From NCBI GenBank assembly GCA_019638385.1, contig JAHBTW010000006.1, positions 223,565 through 287,564 on the forward strand: a stretch of DNA of 64,000 nt. The letters are read 5' to 3'. The notes below the pieces were generated by a model. It searched no databases. It was given only the letters and a program-made list of their open reading frames with translations, and had not been told where the DNA came from. Below are positions 8,703 to 17,551 of this stretch, piece after piece; within the stretch, counting starts at the first letter, position 1, and each line of letters opens with the position of its first letter. The position numbers and the translations under genes are program-made. Origin of the DNA: Saprospiraceae bacterium. GTDB taxonomy: Bacteria > Bacteroidota > Bacteroidia > Chitinophagales > Saprospiraceae.

Positions 8703-9254
8703 TCAATCCTTAAAAGCTATTCCCTTGAATTTTCCATCGGTAAAGCGCAGGGTATCGGGGGTGTCCGGGAAAATATCCCGGAGCGGGTCTTTGATCAATT
8801 CCACTTGAAATCGTCCTTCTACGACGCCCGTGGCCAAGTCGTAGGTGTCAATGGCGAAAAAGTGAAAAGCCGTATCGGAAGAAGTGTGATATATTTCGCC
8901 GCCAACATCGCCATCGCCGAGATAAGTCGAAAAACTCCCATAACTAAATTGCCCAAGCAACATTCCCCTGCCGGCAAGAGAAAGGAGGTGCTGACCTGTT
9001 TTAAGAGGGATTCGATAAAACCCTAAAGTTTGCCGAATTATATTATCTTCGGTCACGAAAAACACAAACTCTACAGTATCCTTTTGAGTGAATTCAAAAG
9101 GCAGCCATCCAAGGTATCCGTACCAATCTTCCCCATTGCGCAAAGCAGAAACATGGGCATTCCCGGCATTAGGATCAGGATAAGAAAGTTCTTCCTTTTT
9201 GCAGGAGCTTACCACAAGAAGAAGGAGGGTGAAAAATAGTGTAGCGTGCTTCAT
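8703..9254 (-). CDS. Lipoprotein, unknown (DUF6252-like appearance)
   Basis: 183 aa. MKHATLFFTLLLLVVSSC gives a clear lipobox (LVVSSC), followed by CKKEEL and an Asp/Pro linker. The mature part alternates short hydrophobic and polar segments typical of a beta-sandwich and ends in FTDGKFKGIAF. It resembles small Bacteroidota lipoproteins of the DUF6252/DUF5025 type, but this assignment is weak. The start at 9254 begins the signal peptide; an in-frame ATG 4 codons earlier is unlikely. It starts 13 bp after the stop of the metalloprotease gene on the same strand and may be its operon partner. Confidence 0.72.
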   Translation of the reverse strand: MKHATLFFTLLLLVVSSCKKEELSYPDPNAGNAHVSALRNGEDWYGYLGWLPFEFTQKDTVEFVFFVTEDNIIRQTLGFYRIPLKTGQHLLSLAGRGMLLGQFSYGSFSTYLGDGDVGGEIYHTSSDTAFHFFAIDTYDLATGVVEGRFQVELIKDPLRDIFPDTPDTLRFTDGKFKGIAFKD

Positions 9255-9267
9255 GGCAAGTACCAAT

Positions 9268-11031
9268 TTAGTGTTTGGAAAAAGGAATTGTTCGTACGCC
9301 GAAAACGCCGGTAATTTTAAGCCAATACATTCCGGGGGAATATCTCAAAATGTCAACGGCGATTTCCGGGACGTCTTTCCACCATGTAGTGAGGATTACT
9401 TTACCGGATATATCTATTACCTCCAGTTGAATGAGATGGGCAGATAATGCTGCGGGCAGGCGCACTTCCAGCGTTTCCCTTCCGGGATTGGGCCACACTT
9501 TAATCTCCGATAGATGCTCCGCAGGGATATCATCTACCCTTTGAATACTCCACGGAGTACAGTGAATGCCATCGGTAGCAGCAATTTCAAAAAACTCAAT
9601 AGCAACATACCCGTCCACACTTGTAACAGTAAGTCGAACAAATACTACGCTCCCTTGCTCTCCGGCACTTATATTGACGATGGGGGTGTTACCCGAGAAA
9701 AAATACACGCCGGGAAAGGATGTGGCAGCTTCCCATAAAAAGGTAAATGGACCGGAGACGTCTCCTGACAGTACTGCCTGTAGTTCTACGGATGCGAAGG
9801 GACAGGGAGCCTGCTCGCCTGTAATATAGACTGTATGGCGAGGAATGCCCTGTCTGTTTTCTGCCACAGTACATCCCTGCTCTCTGAGTTGGCGGGCATT
9901 GTCAGCCCGATCCGCTATGCCGAGGGGCTTATTTCCAAATCTTAGGTCAGGGTTAGAGAAAGCCAAAAGCCGGAGATTTTTGACACGAGCAGCATACATT
10001 ATCGTACCGAATCGGATAGGCCCGTCCTTGAAAGTGTGTCCATACTGAAATGTACCCACCGTGTCTGCCCTCATTTCATGGCGACATTGGAACAAATGTC
10101 CCAATTCATGTGTAAAAGTAAATCTGTTGCGAGCAACTTTCGTCGCCTCTACCAGAGCGTAGGCATCTTCTACCGGGTCAACAGAAGCGCCGCCTCTTAT
10201 CAGGCCGAGAGCAATCCCGGCTATATCTGTGGAAGCAAAGTAATTGCGCCCCGTATAAAACATAACTATATCAGCGGATAACGAATCTCGTAACCATTGC
10301 ATGCTATCTCTAATTTCCTCAAGATCGTTTAACGGCTCAAATGGCGATGGTTCCACAACATTATATTGATGCACTCCAACCAGATTCAGGCGCAAATCAC
10401 ACCATGAAACATTGCTATTATGTAAGGCTAATCGCGTCCGTTCCATTTCCAAGGCGATGAAGCCGTGTATGTCTCCGGTTGCGGCAGCTAAGGAATCATA
10501 AAACACGAGTACATCTACGATACAGCATCCACTTTTTTCTTGTGGTTCAGGCCCGGGAGGAGGGGTATATTCTTCGTCCTCTTCATCCGATCCGCAACCG
10601 GCATCATCATCCTGCAATTCAGAGACAATCAGGCAATATTTGCCATCTTTCAGATTTCGAATTTCGTACGCATGACGATCTAAAATAATGGAACCAACGA
10701 TTTGATTTTCTTTTTGTACAAAAGTGAAAGTTCCTTGCTTAAGACTGCCCTCCGTAGTATCCTGATTAATCAAAGATGCTGAAAAAACAACGTCTCCATT
10801 AGAGAACGCTGCCCGATAAACCATTTTGAAAAGTACATCCTCGTACCCTCCGGGAAGGGTAACGGTAAAATAGCCATGAGAGCTGATGGAGGAAAAATCT
10901 ATTGGGGCTATGACATAAAGGGTATCGTCAGGATACTCATCCAGAAAATGGTTCCAACGGTTATATTGTTCTGTTGTGAACTCTATTGTTGATTGCTGTG
11001 GCAATACTTCTATAAGTGACTGGGCATACAA
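9268..11031 (-). CDS. Secreted zinc metalloprotease (reprolysin-like) with T9SS sorting domain; start codon unclear
   Basis: 587 aa from TTG 11031. The zinc-binding HELGHLFQCRH (HExxHxxxxxH) identifies a metzincin-type protease. Upstream of it lies a catalytic-domain segment including VLVFYDS and ALVEATKVARNRFTF. After a PKD/Ig-like stretch the C-terminus has a T9SS sorting domain: IKVWPNPGRETLEV, then IDISGKVIL and PGMYWLKI. It is therefore exported and surface-attached or released by T9SS. Upstream of TTG the frame continues through a signal-peptide-like stretch (AAILLNIALNVSTLYAQS) to a stop at 11104-11106, but no ATG, GTG or TTG lies there. The true start may have been lost to a heptamer repeat at 11070-11094, or a rare start codon may be used. 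Confidence 0.8.
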   Translation of the reverse strand: MYAQSLIEVLPQQSTIEFTTEQYNRWNHFLDEYPDDTLYVIAPIDFSSISSHGYFTVTLPGGYEDVLFKMVYRAAFSNGDVVFSASLINQDTTEGSLKQGTFTFVQKENQIVGSIILDRHAYEIRNLKDGKYCLIVSELQDDDAGCGSDEEDEEYTPPPGPEPQEKSGCCIVDVLVFYDSLAAATGDIHGFIALEMERTRLALHNSNVSWCDLRLNLVGVHQYNVVEPSPFEPLNDLEEIRDSMQWLRDSLSADIVMFYTGRNYFASTDIAGIALGLIRGGASVDPVEDAYALVEATKVARNRFTFTHELGHLFQCRHEMRADTVGTFQYGHTFKDGPIRFGTIMYAARVKNLRLLAFSNPDLRFGNKPLGIADRADNARQLREQGCTVAENRQGIPRHTVYITGEQAPCPFASVELQAVLSGDVSGPFTFLWEAATSFPGVYFFSGNTPIVNISAGEQGSVVFVRLTVTSVDGYVAIEFFEIAATDGIHCTPWSIQRVDDIPAEHLSEIKVWPNPGRETLEVRLPAALSAHLIQLEVIDISGKVILTTWWKDVPEIAVDILRYSPGMYWLKITGVFGVRTIPFSKH

Positions 11032-11069
11032 AGTACTGACATTAAGTGCGATATTTAAAAGGATGGCGG

Positions 11070-11094
11070 CCGATAGCCGATAGCTGGCGGCTGG
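11070..11094. repeat. Degenerate heptamer repeat at the 5' end of the metalloprotease gene
   Basis: CCGATAG occurs twice in tandem (11070-11076, 11077-11083) followed by CTGGCGG and CTGG. It lies where the start codon and signal-peptide n-region of the minus-strand gene should be. Confidence 0.55.
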
Positions 11095-11144
11095 TGTATT
11101 GAATTAAGCATAACAATAAATATTATTGTGATTTAATAATGCTT

Positions 11145-11152
11145 CAAAGGTA
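11145..11152 (-). promoter_or_regulatory. -7 box upstream of the metalloprotease
   Basis: TACCTTTG on the minus strand matches TAnnTTTG. Between it and the gene lies a 7-bp inverted repeat with a 3-nt loop (ACAATAA / TTATTGT, about 11112-11128), a possible 5'-UTR hairpin or operator. Confidence 0.45.
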
Positions 11153-11228
11153 GTATAATGGGATGTAAAAGCGAAATATATTTTTAAGATTTTGGATATT
11201 CCATAAACTGTCAAGGCAAAAGAAGAAG

Positions 11229-11420
11229 TCAGTGAATGCTATCCAGCGCCTCCGCAAAAACATCCTTTTTGCGTCGTGCCACGAGTGCTTTTACGCCGTC
11301 TTGCAGGAGTGTCGTGTTGAGGTCTTTTTCGCAATTTGCTTCACAAACGCCGGATTTATGATATGATGTGCGACTGATGCACGCGGAAGGACCGGCCGTA
11401 GTAGTCTAAACAGATTGCCG
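11229..11420 (-). pseudogene. Decayed gene fragment
   Basis: On the minus strand three frames must be joined to read a plausible protein end: YYGRSFRVHQS, then HIINPAFVKQIAKK, then DLNTTLLQDGVKALVARRKK ending EALDSIH and a stop at 11229-11231. One frame change falls at an A-run (GCGAAAAAG). No family recognised. The joined peptide looks like a genuine helical C-terminus, so this is most simply a dead gene; chance cannot be excluded. Confidence 0.4.
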
Positions 11421-11520
11421 ATTTGCCGGCAGAGCATCGCGAAATCGCTGTTTGGCGGAGCTTTGCACACTGCGGCGCAGAATTTTTCCCAGTTTTATCC
11501 CCTGTTTCCTTCGGCGTGAC

Positions 11521-11799
11521 GCTACGGTTTATATACATCTTGGTTGGAAAACATAGTTTCCTGCCGGAGGTGGCGAATTATGACTTTGTGGCCTCCTTCT
11601 ATTGGGTGACACACTTTCTATTGTGGGGCGACACGGAGTCTCGCATAGTTTTGGGAGTTTCACGGAGGATAAAACTAAAACTCCGTGAAACTCCTGTCCC
11701 CTCCGTGAAACTCTGTGATCCAACACAAAAGAGTTCAGGGGGCTGTTGTCAGATGCTTCGCTTCCTCCGGCAGTTACATATTTGTGTATAAACCGTGGC
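11521..11799. mobile_element. Non-coding element with terminal inverted repeats, copy 2 (MITE-like)
   Basis: 279 bp. Left end GCTACGGTTTATATACA; right end on the opposite strand GCCACGGTTTATACACA. It shares internal blocks with the copy at 8225-8627 and is about 120 bp shorter. It also contains several short GTGAAACTC / GAGTTTCAC motifs in opposing orientation, giving internal hairpin potential. It lies directly upstream of the DUF4175 promoter and between two unrelated genes. No transposase nearby. Confidence 0.55.
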
Positions 11800-11805
11800 G
11801 CGCGC

Positions 11806-11836
11806 TTGCCGGGGCGGGTAAAAGGGCGTATCTTAG
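11806..11836 (+). promoter_or_regulatory. Probable promoter of the DUF4175 gene
   Basis: TTG at 11806-11808, a 20-bp spacer and TATCTTAG at 11829-11836, one mismatch from TAnnTTTG. It begins 7 bp beyond the right end of element copy 2 and 90 bp before the ATG. Confidence 0.5.
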
Positions 11837-11925
11837 CCTTTCGCTTTTTGAGACCGGCTGCTTTCTCAACTTTTTTCGGGGTTGACCGGTTTTTTGTTGA
11901 CATTAATTAAAAGGAATCGCCCAAC

Positions 11926-14900
11926 ATGGATAACTACCGGCTGTTAGTCGAAAAGCTCGACCAGTTCATTCGCAAGTATTACGTCAATCAACTCATTCGC
12001 GGGGCCTTGTACAGCATCGGCCTCATTTTGGTGCTGTTTTTGGCGGTCGCATTGCTGGAGTACAACTTTTATTTCAGCACGGCGGTGCGCAAAGCGCTGT
12101 TTTTCTCTTTTGTGGGAGTCAGCGCATTGGCATTGCTCGCGTGGGTATTCATGCCCTTGCTGCATTATTTCCGGCTTGGAAAGTTGATCAGCCACGAGCA
12201 GTCGGCGCAGATCATCGGCAGCCATTTCGGCAATGTGAAAGACAAATTGCTCAATGTGCTCCAACTCCGGCAACAGGCCGACAGCGTCGAAAACAAGGAA
12301 CTCATTGTGGCCAGTATCAACCAGAAATCGGATGAGATCAAGCTCGTGCCGTTCAAAGCGGCGATCAACCTGGGCCAAAACAAAAAATACCTGCGCTATG
12401 CCCTGCCGCCCCTGTTGCTGCTGCTCGTGCTGTTGTTTGCGGCGCCCAGCGTCATCCGCGACAGCGCCAACCGACTGCTCAACAGCAATATGGAATTCCT
12501 GCGCCCGGCGCCTTTTTCGTTCGCATTAGCCGACGACAGCCTCCGCGTGGCGCAGTTTGCCGATTTTCCCATGTTGGTGAAAATAGAAGGCGATCAACTG
12601 CCGGCCGAGGTGTTCATTGAGGTGGACAACTTCCAATACCGCCTCACCAAAGAAGCGCCCAATCTCTTCAGCTATCGTTTTGTGAATGTGCAAAAGGATA
12701 CGGATTTTCGGCTCTTTTCCGGCGCCGTGCGCTCCAAAAAATTCACATTGGACGTGTTGGAAAAACCCAATATGCTCGGCTTCGAGGTGAAACTCAACTA
12801 CCCTTCCTACCTCCAACGCCCCAATGAAACGCTCAACAGCATCGGCGATTTGGTATTGCCGGTGGGTACGACCGTTGACTGGGTGTTCAATGCTGAAAAT
12901 ACGGACGAGGTAGCGCTGCTCTTTGCCACACAGGGAAAAATGGAAAAAGCCAACCGCTTCTCCGATGACCTGTTCACTTTCAAGCGCCGCGCCATGAAGG
13001 ACGAGAGCTACAAAGTGCTCATTTCCAATAGCCTGCTCCCTAAGGCAGATTCCATCAACTACCTCATCACGGTCATTCCCGATCTTTATCCCACCATCAA
13101 GGCGGAAAAATATCAGGACAGCACCGACATAAAGCTCTTGTTCTTTATCGGCGACGCCAACGACGACCACGGTCTGACCAACGTAACCTTCAACTACCGC
13201 ATCAAAAAGGCCGGTCAACAACAGGGCGAACTCACTTCTTCCACCCTCAAGCGGCCCAACGCCAAACAAACCAATTTTGACTACACCTTCGATCTCGAAA
13301 AACTGGGGCTTAACCCGGGCGATGAGGTCACCTACTATTTTGAGGCGTACGACAACGACGGCGTAAACGGCTCCAAGTCGGCGCGCACCAACCTCATGGT
13401 ATTTGCCATGCCTACGGTGGAAGAGTTTAAGGCCATGGCCGAGACCAATAACAAACAAATCAAGGACGATTTGCAGAAAGCGCTGGAGGAGTCGCGCAAG
13501 CTACAGGAAGAACTGAGGAAAATGCGCGATAAGATGTTGCAGGAAAAGGAAGTGACCTGGCAAACGCGCAAAGAGTTGGAAAAAATGCTGGAACGCCAGA
13601 AGGAATTGGAAAAGCAGATTGAGCAATCGCGCAACGCTTTTGAGGAAAACCTCAAAAACCAAAAGGAATTCAGCAAAACCGACGAAAACATCCTCAATAA
13701 ACAGGAAAAACTCCAGGAACTTTTTGAAGATGTGCTTAGCGACGAGATGAAGGAACTCATGGAGCAGATAGAAGAGCTGATGCAGCAATTGGAGAAAGAC
13801 AACGCATTGGAAATGATGGAAAATTTCGAGTTATCCAATGAGGACCTGGAAAAAGAACTCGATCGCCTGCTCGAACTCTTCAAACAGTTGGAGGTGGAAA
13901 AAGCCATGCAGGATGCCGTAGAGGAACTGAAGGAACTGGCCGAGGAACAGGAAAAACTCAGCCAGGAAACGGAGCAAAGCGATAAAGCGCAAAACGATAA
14001 AAAGCAGGAAGACCTGAAGAAAGAGCAGGAGAAAATCAACGAGAAATTTGAGGACATCAAAGAAAAAATAGAGGAAGCAAAGCAAAAGAACGAGGAGTTG
14101 GAAAAACCCAAAGACCTCGGCGATCAGCAGGAAGAAATGGAAGATATTCAGGAAGAACTGAATGACAGCCAAGAGCAATTGGATCAAAAACAAAACAGCA
14201 AAGCTTCCAAATCGCAGAAAAAGGCTTCGCAAAAGATGAAAGACATGGCCAACAACATGGCCATGCAGATGCAAGGCGCCGAAATGGAACAAATGGAAGA
14301 GGACATGAAGTCGCTCCGGCAGTTGTTGGAAAACCTGGTCGGCATCTCGTTCAATCAGGAGACGCTCATCAAAGATTTCTCCAAAACGCCCATCAATACG
14401 CCGAAATATGTGGAGCTGACGCAAACGCAGTTTAAACTCAAAGACGACTTCGGCCTCGTTCAGGACAGCCTGCAAGCACTGGCCAAACGGGTGTTCCAAA
14501 TCGAGTCTTTTATTACGGAAAAAGTGTCGGACATCAACTCCAACCTGCGCAACAGCATCTCCGAATTGGAAGAACGCCGCAAGCCGCAGGCCGCCGATCA
14601 TCAGCAGCGCACCATGAAAAACGTGAACGATCTGGCGCTCATGCTCAGCGAGGTGATGAACCAGATGCAGCAGCAAATGGCCGGTATGATGTCGGGCAAT
14701 CAAATGTGCAAAAACCCCGGAGGTCAGGGGCAAAAGCCTTCCGACCGGATTACGCCCGGCCAACAGGAACTCAACGAGCAGATGAAGCAGATGAAAGACA
14801 AGATGGGCAAAGACGGGAAAGGAGGATCAAGCAAAGAATTTGCACAAATGGCTGCCAAACAAGCTGCTCTGCGCAAGGCGCTGCGCGAAAAACAGAAAGA

Positions 14901-15252
14901 GCTGCAAGAGCGCGGCAAGGGCAGCAAAGAACTTCAGGATATCATGGACCAAATGGACAAGGTGGAAATTGACTTGGTCAACAAAAAACTGACCAACGAA
15001 ACCATCAATCGCCAACAGGACATCCTCACCCGCCTGCTCGAACACGACAAAGCCGAGCGGGAGCGCGGGTTAGACGAACAGCGACAAGCACAGGCGGCCC
15101 GTGAAAAAGAACGCAAAATGCCGCCTTCTTTGGAAGAATATCTCAAAAAGCGCGAAGCCGAAATAGAAATGTATAAAACCGTATCGCCCGCGCTCAAACC
15201 GTATTACAAACAACTCGTGGAAGAGTACTTCAAAACCGTGAAGACTCAATAA
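11926..15252 (+). CDS. DUF4175 family large membrane-anchored coiled-coil protein
   Basis: 1108 aa, the usual size of Bacteroidota DUF4175 proteins. Two membrane helices lie at about residues 26-45 and 56-80 and a third at 158-178. A beta-rich extracytoplasmic region follows (about 180-500), then a very long Glu/Lys/Gln/Met-rich coiled coil from about 505 to 790, with repeated ELMEQIEEL and EKINEKFEDIKEKIE-type heptads. Further helical segments include QQQMAGMMSG. Function unknown; family members are presumed envelope proteins. No operon partner upstream; a strong inverted repeat follows the gene. Long serine-rich open frames on the opposite strand are artefacts of the Glu/Lys-rich codons. 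Confidence 0.92.
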   Translation: MDNYRLLVEKLDQFIRKYYVNQLIRGALYSIGLILVLFLAVALLEYNFYFSTAVRKALFFSFVGVSALALLAWVFMPLLHYFRLGKLISHEQSAQIIGSHFGNVKDKLLNVLQLRQQADSVENKELIVASINQKSDEIKLVPFKAAINLGQNKKYLRYALPPLLLLLVLLFAAPSVIRDSANRLLNSNMEFLRPAPFSFALADDSLRVAQFADFPMLVKIEGDQLPAEVFIEVDNFQYRLTKEAPNLFSYRFVNVQKDTDFRLFSGAVRSKKFTLDVLEKPNMLGFEVKLNYPSYLQRPNETLNSIGDLVLPVGTTVDWVFNAENTDEVALLFATQGKMEKANRFSDDLFTFKRRAMKDESYKVLISNSLLPKADSINYLITVIPDLYPTIKAEKYQDSTDIKLLFFIGDANDDHGLTNVTFNYRIKKAGQQQGELTSSTLKRPNAKQTNFDYTFDLEKLGLNPGDEVTYYFEAYDNDGVNGSKSARTNLMVFAMPTVEEFKAMAETNNKQIKDDLQKALEESRKLQEELRKMRDKMLQEKEVTWQTRKELEKMLERQKELEKQIEQSRNAFEENLKNQKEFSKTDENILNKQEKLQELFEDVLSDEMKELMEQIEELMQQLEKDNALEMMENFELSNEDLEKELDRLLELFKQLEVEKAMQDAVEELKELAEEQEKLSQETEQSDKAQNDKKQEDLKKEQEKINEKFEDIKEKIEEAKQKNEELEKPKDLGDQQEEMEDIQEELNDSQEQLDQKQNSKASKSQKKASQKMKDMANNMAMQMQGAEMEQMEEDMKSLRQLLENLVGISFNQETLIKDFSKTPINTPKYVELTQTQFKLKDDFGLVQDSLQALAKRVFQIESFITEKVSDINSNLRNSISELEERRKPQAADHQQRTMKNVNDLALMLSEVMNQMQQQMAGMMSGNQMCKNPGGQGQKPSDRITPGQQELNEQMKQMKDKMGKDGKGGSSKEFAQMAAKQAALRKALREKQKELQERGKGSKELQDIMDQMDKVEIDLVNKKLTNETINRQQDILTRLLEHDKAERERGLDEQRQAQAAREKERKMPPSLEEYLKKREAEIEMYKTVSPALKPYYKQLVEEYFKTVKTQ

Positions 15253-15259
15253 ATTTTAT

Positions 15260-15304
15260 CGCCGGCGCGCCGTCCGTTCAAACCTTTTCGGCGCGCCGGC
15301 GTTT
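15260..15304 (+). terminator. Stem-loop after the DUF4175 gene
   Basis: CGCCGGCGCGCCG (15260-15272) pairs perfectly with CGGCGCGCCGGCG (15289-15301) across a 16-nt loop, 8 bp after the stop. The T-tract is short (GTTTACTC), but the 13-bp GC stem is very stable. Confidence 0.65.
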
Positions 15305-15400
15305 ACTCTATTGCGTTTCGCTATCCGCACCCAAATTTCCACATGAATATACTTGAACCCCTTGCGCCATATCGGCTTTCATCTTAAATTGCGTATTTTA

Positions 15401-15814
15401 ATGGAAACAAGAGCGCAACAGGACATGCTTAAACTGCCTTCCGATCCGCGAAACATTGAAGTCGTGGAGTCTTTTGTACAAAAAATTGCCGAGAAGTACC
15501 GGCTTAGCCCCGATCAGTACGGCAACCTCCGGCTCAGCCTCACCGAGGCCGTCAACAATGCCATCATACATGGCAATTGTGAAGACAAAACTAAAACCGT
15601 CAGCATAGAATTCCGCAAAAAGAAAGATGCCATCGCCATTCGGGTTTCGGATGAAGGCTGCGGCTTCGACTACCGGAGCGTACCCGATCCCACGCTGCCC
15701 GAAAACCTCTGCAAATGCGGAGGTCGCGGGGTGTTTCTCATGCGCAACTGCTCCGACCGCATCCGCTTCCACGACAACGGCAGCACGGTGGAAATGCAGT
15801 TCAAGCTATGGTAG
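15401..15814 (+). CDS. RsbW-like ATP-binding regulator (GHKL serine kinase)
   Basis: 137 aa. GHKL ATPase motifs: N-box LTEAVNNAIIHGN (residues about 46-58), G1 box VSDEGCGFDYRS, and G2-like GGRGVFLMRN. This matches anti-sigma-factor serine kinases of the RsbW/SpoIIAB type, which phosphorylate an anti-anti-sigma partner; no partner or sigma gene lies next to it. The start ATG 15401 (METRAQQDM) is preferred over 15353. It overlaps the ybeY start by 7 nt (ATGGTAG), indicating coupled translation. Confidence 0.85.
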   Translation: METRAQQDMLKLPSDPRNIEVVESFVQKIAEKYRLSPDQYGNLRLSLTEAVNNAIIHGNCEDKTKTVSIEFRKKKDAIAIRVSDEGCGFDYRSVPDPTLPENLCKCGGRGVFLMRNCSDRIRFHDNGSTVEMQFKLW

Positions 15815-16251
15815 AACCGCCTTTCCCCGCCGACGAGCCGGCCATTCATTTTCATTCTGAAGACATTGAATTCGATCTGCCGGAGCAAGACGCTTTACAG
15901 CAATGGATCGAAACGGTCATCCGCCGCGAGTCGGGTATCTTACAACAGCTTACCTTTATTTTTTGCAGCGACCATTACCTCCACGCGCTCAACGTGGAGT
16001 ACCTCCAACACGATGACCTCACCGATGTGATTACCTTCCCTTACCAGAAGCCGCCCCATATCGAAGGCGATATCTTTATCAGTATTGATCGCATACGCGA
16101 CAACGCTGCGAGTTTTGGCACGTCCTTTGAGCAGGAATTGCACCGCGTGATGATACACGGCGTACTGCATCTATGCGGCTACGCGGACAAGACGCCGGAG
16201 GCCAAAAAAATCATGACCGCCAAAGAGGATGAGGCGCTGGGATTGCTATAG
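15808..16251 (+). CDS. ybeY: Endoribonuclease YbeY (16S rRNA maturation)
   Basis: 147 aa. Metal-binding signature HGVLHLCGYAD near the C-terminus; the first two histidines of the canonical HGxLHLxGYDH are kept and the third ligand position reads Asp-Lys (ADKTPEAKKIM), as I recall from Bacteroidota homologues. DLTDVITFPY and EGDIFISIDRI are family-typical. The start is inside the end of the RsbW-like gene. Predicted role: 3' maturation of 16S rRNA and ribosome quality control in the cytoplasm. Confidence 0.93.
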   Translation: MVEPPFPADEPAIHFHSEDIEFDLPEQDALQQWIETVIRRESGILQQLTFIFCSDHYLHALNVEYLQHDDLTDVITFPYQKPPHIEGDIFISIDRIRDNAASFGTSFEQELHRVMIHGVLHLCGYADKTPEAKKIMTAKEDEALGLL

Positions 16252-16275
16252 CGGCAGCAGCGCCGCCGGTGTGGC

Positions 16276-17430
16276 TTACTCGTCTTTCAGAAGTTCCCTC
16301 GAAATCACTAATTTTTGAATTTCCGAAGTGCCTTCACCGATGGTGCAGAGCTTGGAGTCGCGGTAGAATTTCTCCACCGGATAGTCTTTGGTATATCCGT
16401 AACCCCCGAATATCTGTACGGCCTCAGTTGAAACGCGTACAGAAGTCTCTGATGCGTAATATTTTGCCATAGCAGAAAGCGTAGTACTTTTTGCGCCGGT
16501 GTCTTTGAGGCGGCCTGCTTTACGGGTGAGCAATTCGGCAGCCTGAATTTGCACCGCCATATCGGCTAATTTGAAACTAATAGCCTGGAAATCAGCGATG
16601 GGCTTTCCAAACTGTTGGCGCTCTTTGGCATACTTCACCGAGGCTTCGTAAGCGCCTTTGGCAATGCCGAGCGACAGTGCCGCGATGGAGATACGCCCAC
16701 CGTCGAGCACTTTCATGGACTGGATGAAGCCTTCGCCTTCTTTGCCCAGTATTTGGCTGCGGTGTACCCGGCAATTGTCGAAAATGAGTTCGGTGGTTTC
16801 CGAGGCGCGCATGCCAAGTTTGTTTTCTTTTTTGCCGGCGCTGAATCCGGGCGTGCCCTTTTCTATCACAAAGGCCGTCATGCCGCGGCTGTCCAATAGT
16901 TCGCCGGTGCGCACGATGACCACCGCCACCTGCCCCGACTTGCCGTGCGTGATGAAGTTTTTGGCGCCGTTGATGATGAAATGGTCGCCATCCCGCTCTG
17001 CCACGCATTGCATACGGCCCGCATCGCTGCCGGTATTGGGTTCGGTGAGGCCCCATGCGCCCAGCCACTCGGCGGTAGCCAGTTTGGGCAGGAAGTATTC
17101 TTTCTGATCTTCGTCGCCGAACATAAGAATATGATTGGTACACAAAGAATTATGGGCGGCTACCGAGAGGCCGATAGAGCCGCATACCTTGGCAATTTCC
17201 TCAATAATGGTAATGTATTCCTGATAACCGAGACCGGCGCCGCCGTATAACTCCGGTACCAGCACGCCCATGAAGCCTTGCTCGCCCATCCGGCGAAAAA
17301 GATCAATGGGGAAATGTTGTGATTCATCCCATTCCATGACGTGGGGAAGGATGTGTATGGCGGCGAAATCGCGCGCACTTTGTCGGATAAGCTCCAGATT
17401 GTCAAGAGTTTCTACAGTCATTTGAGTCAT
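16276..17430 (-). CDS. Acyl-CoA dehydrogenase (short/medium chain type)
   Basis: 384 aa, the standard length. FAD flavoenzyme of fatty-acid beta-oxidation forming trans-2-enoyl-CoA. Signatures: WGLTEPNTGSDAG, NFITHGKSGQ, LGMRASETTEL, QFGKPIADFQAISFKLADMA, FGGYGYTKDYPVEKFYRD, and the catalytic glutamate in GEGTSEIQ. The start is at 17430 (MTQMTVET) or 17421 three codons later; the open frame continues to 17526 without homology. It is convergent with ybeY (24 bp apart) and divergent from the PDZ-protein gene. The electron acceptor ETF is not in the window. Confidence 0.95.
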   Translation of the reverse strand: MTQMTVETLDNLELIRQSARDFAAIHILPHVMEWDESQHFPIDLFRRMGEQGFMGVLVPELYGGAGLGYQEYITIIEEIAKVCGSIGLSVAAHNSLCTNHILMFGDEDQKEYFLPKLATAEWLGAWGLTEPNTGSDAGRMQCVAERDGDHFIINGAKNFITHGKSGQVAVVIVRTGELLDSRGMTAFVIEKGTPGFSAGKKENKLGMRASETTELIFDNCRVHRSQILGKEGEGFIQSMKVLDGGRISIAALSLGIAKGAYEASVKYAKERQQFGKPIADFQAISFKLADMAVQIQAAELLTRKAGRLKDTGAKSTTLSAMAKYYASETSVRVSTEAVQIFGGYGYTKDYPVEKFYRDSKLCTIGEGTSEIQKLVISRELLKDE

Positions 17431-17448
17431 TTGATTCTTGCTATTGGC

Positions 17449-17456
17449 CAAATATA
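17449..17456 (-). promoter_or_regulatory. -7 box for the acyl-CoA dehydrogenase
   Basis: TATATTTG on the minus strand, 19 bp before the ATG at 17430. Upstream is T-rich, but no exact -33 TTTG. Confidence 0.4.
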
Positions 17457-17551
17457 AAGCGAAAAGGCGGAAAAAGTTCACCGCTTTCGCAAAACAGTGC
17501 AACCTTGCCCGAAAAACCTTGTCCATTCACAACAAACCAAACGAGAAGAAT

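Noticed and set aside
9199..9447. Short plus-strand ORFs between the lipoprotein and the metalloprotease
   Set aside because: They run antisense over the two real genes and show no coding signs.
13335..14111. Long serine-rich ORF on the minus strand inside the DUF4175 gene, and neighbours at 13831-14763 and 12526-13458
   Set aside because: Mirror images of Glu/Lys/Gln-rich codons in a coiled-coil gene; no start site, promoter or family similarity.
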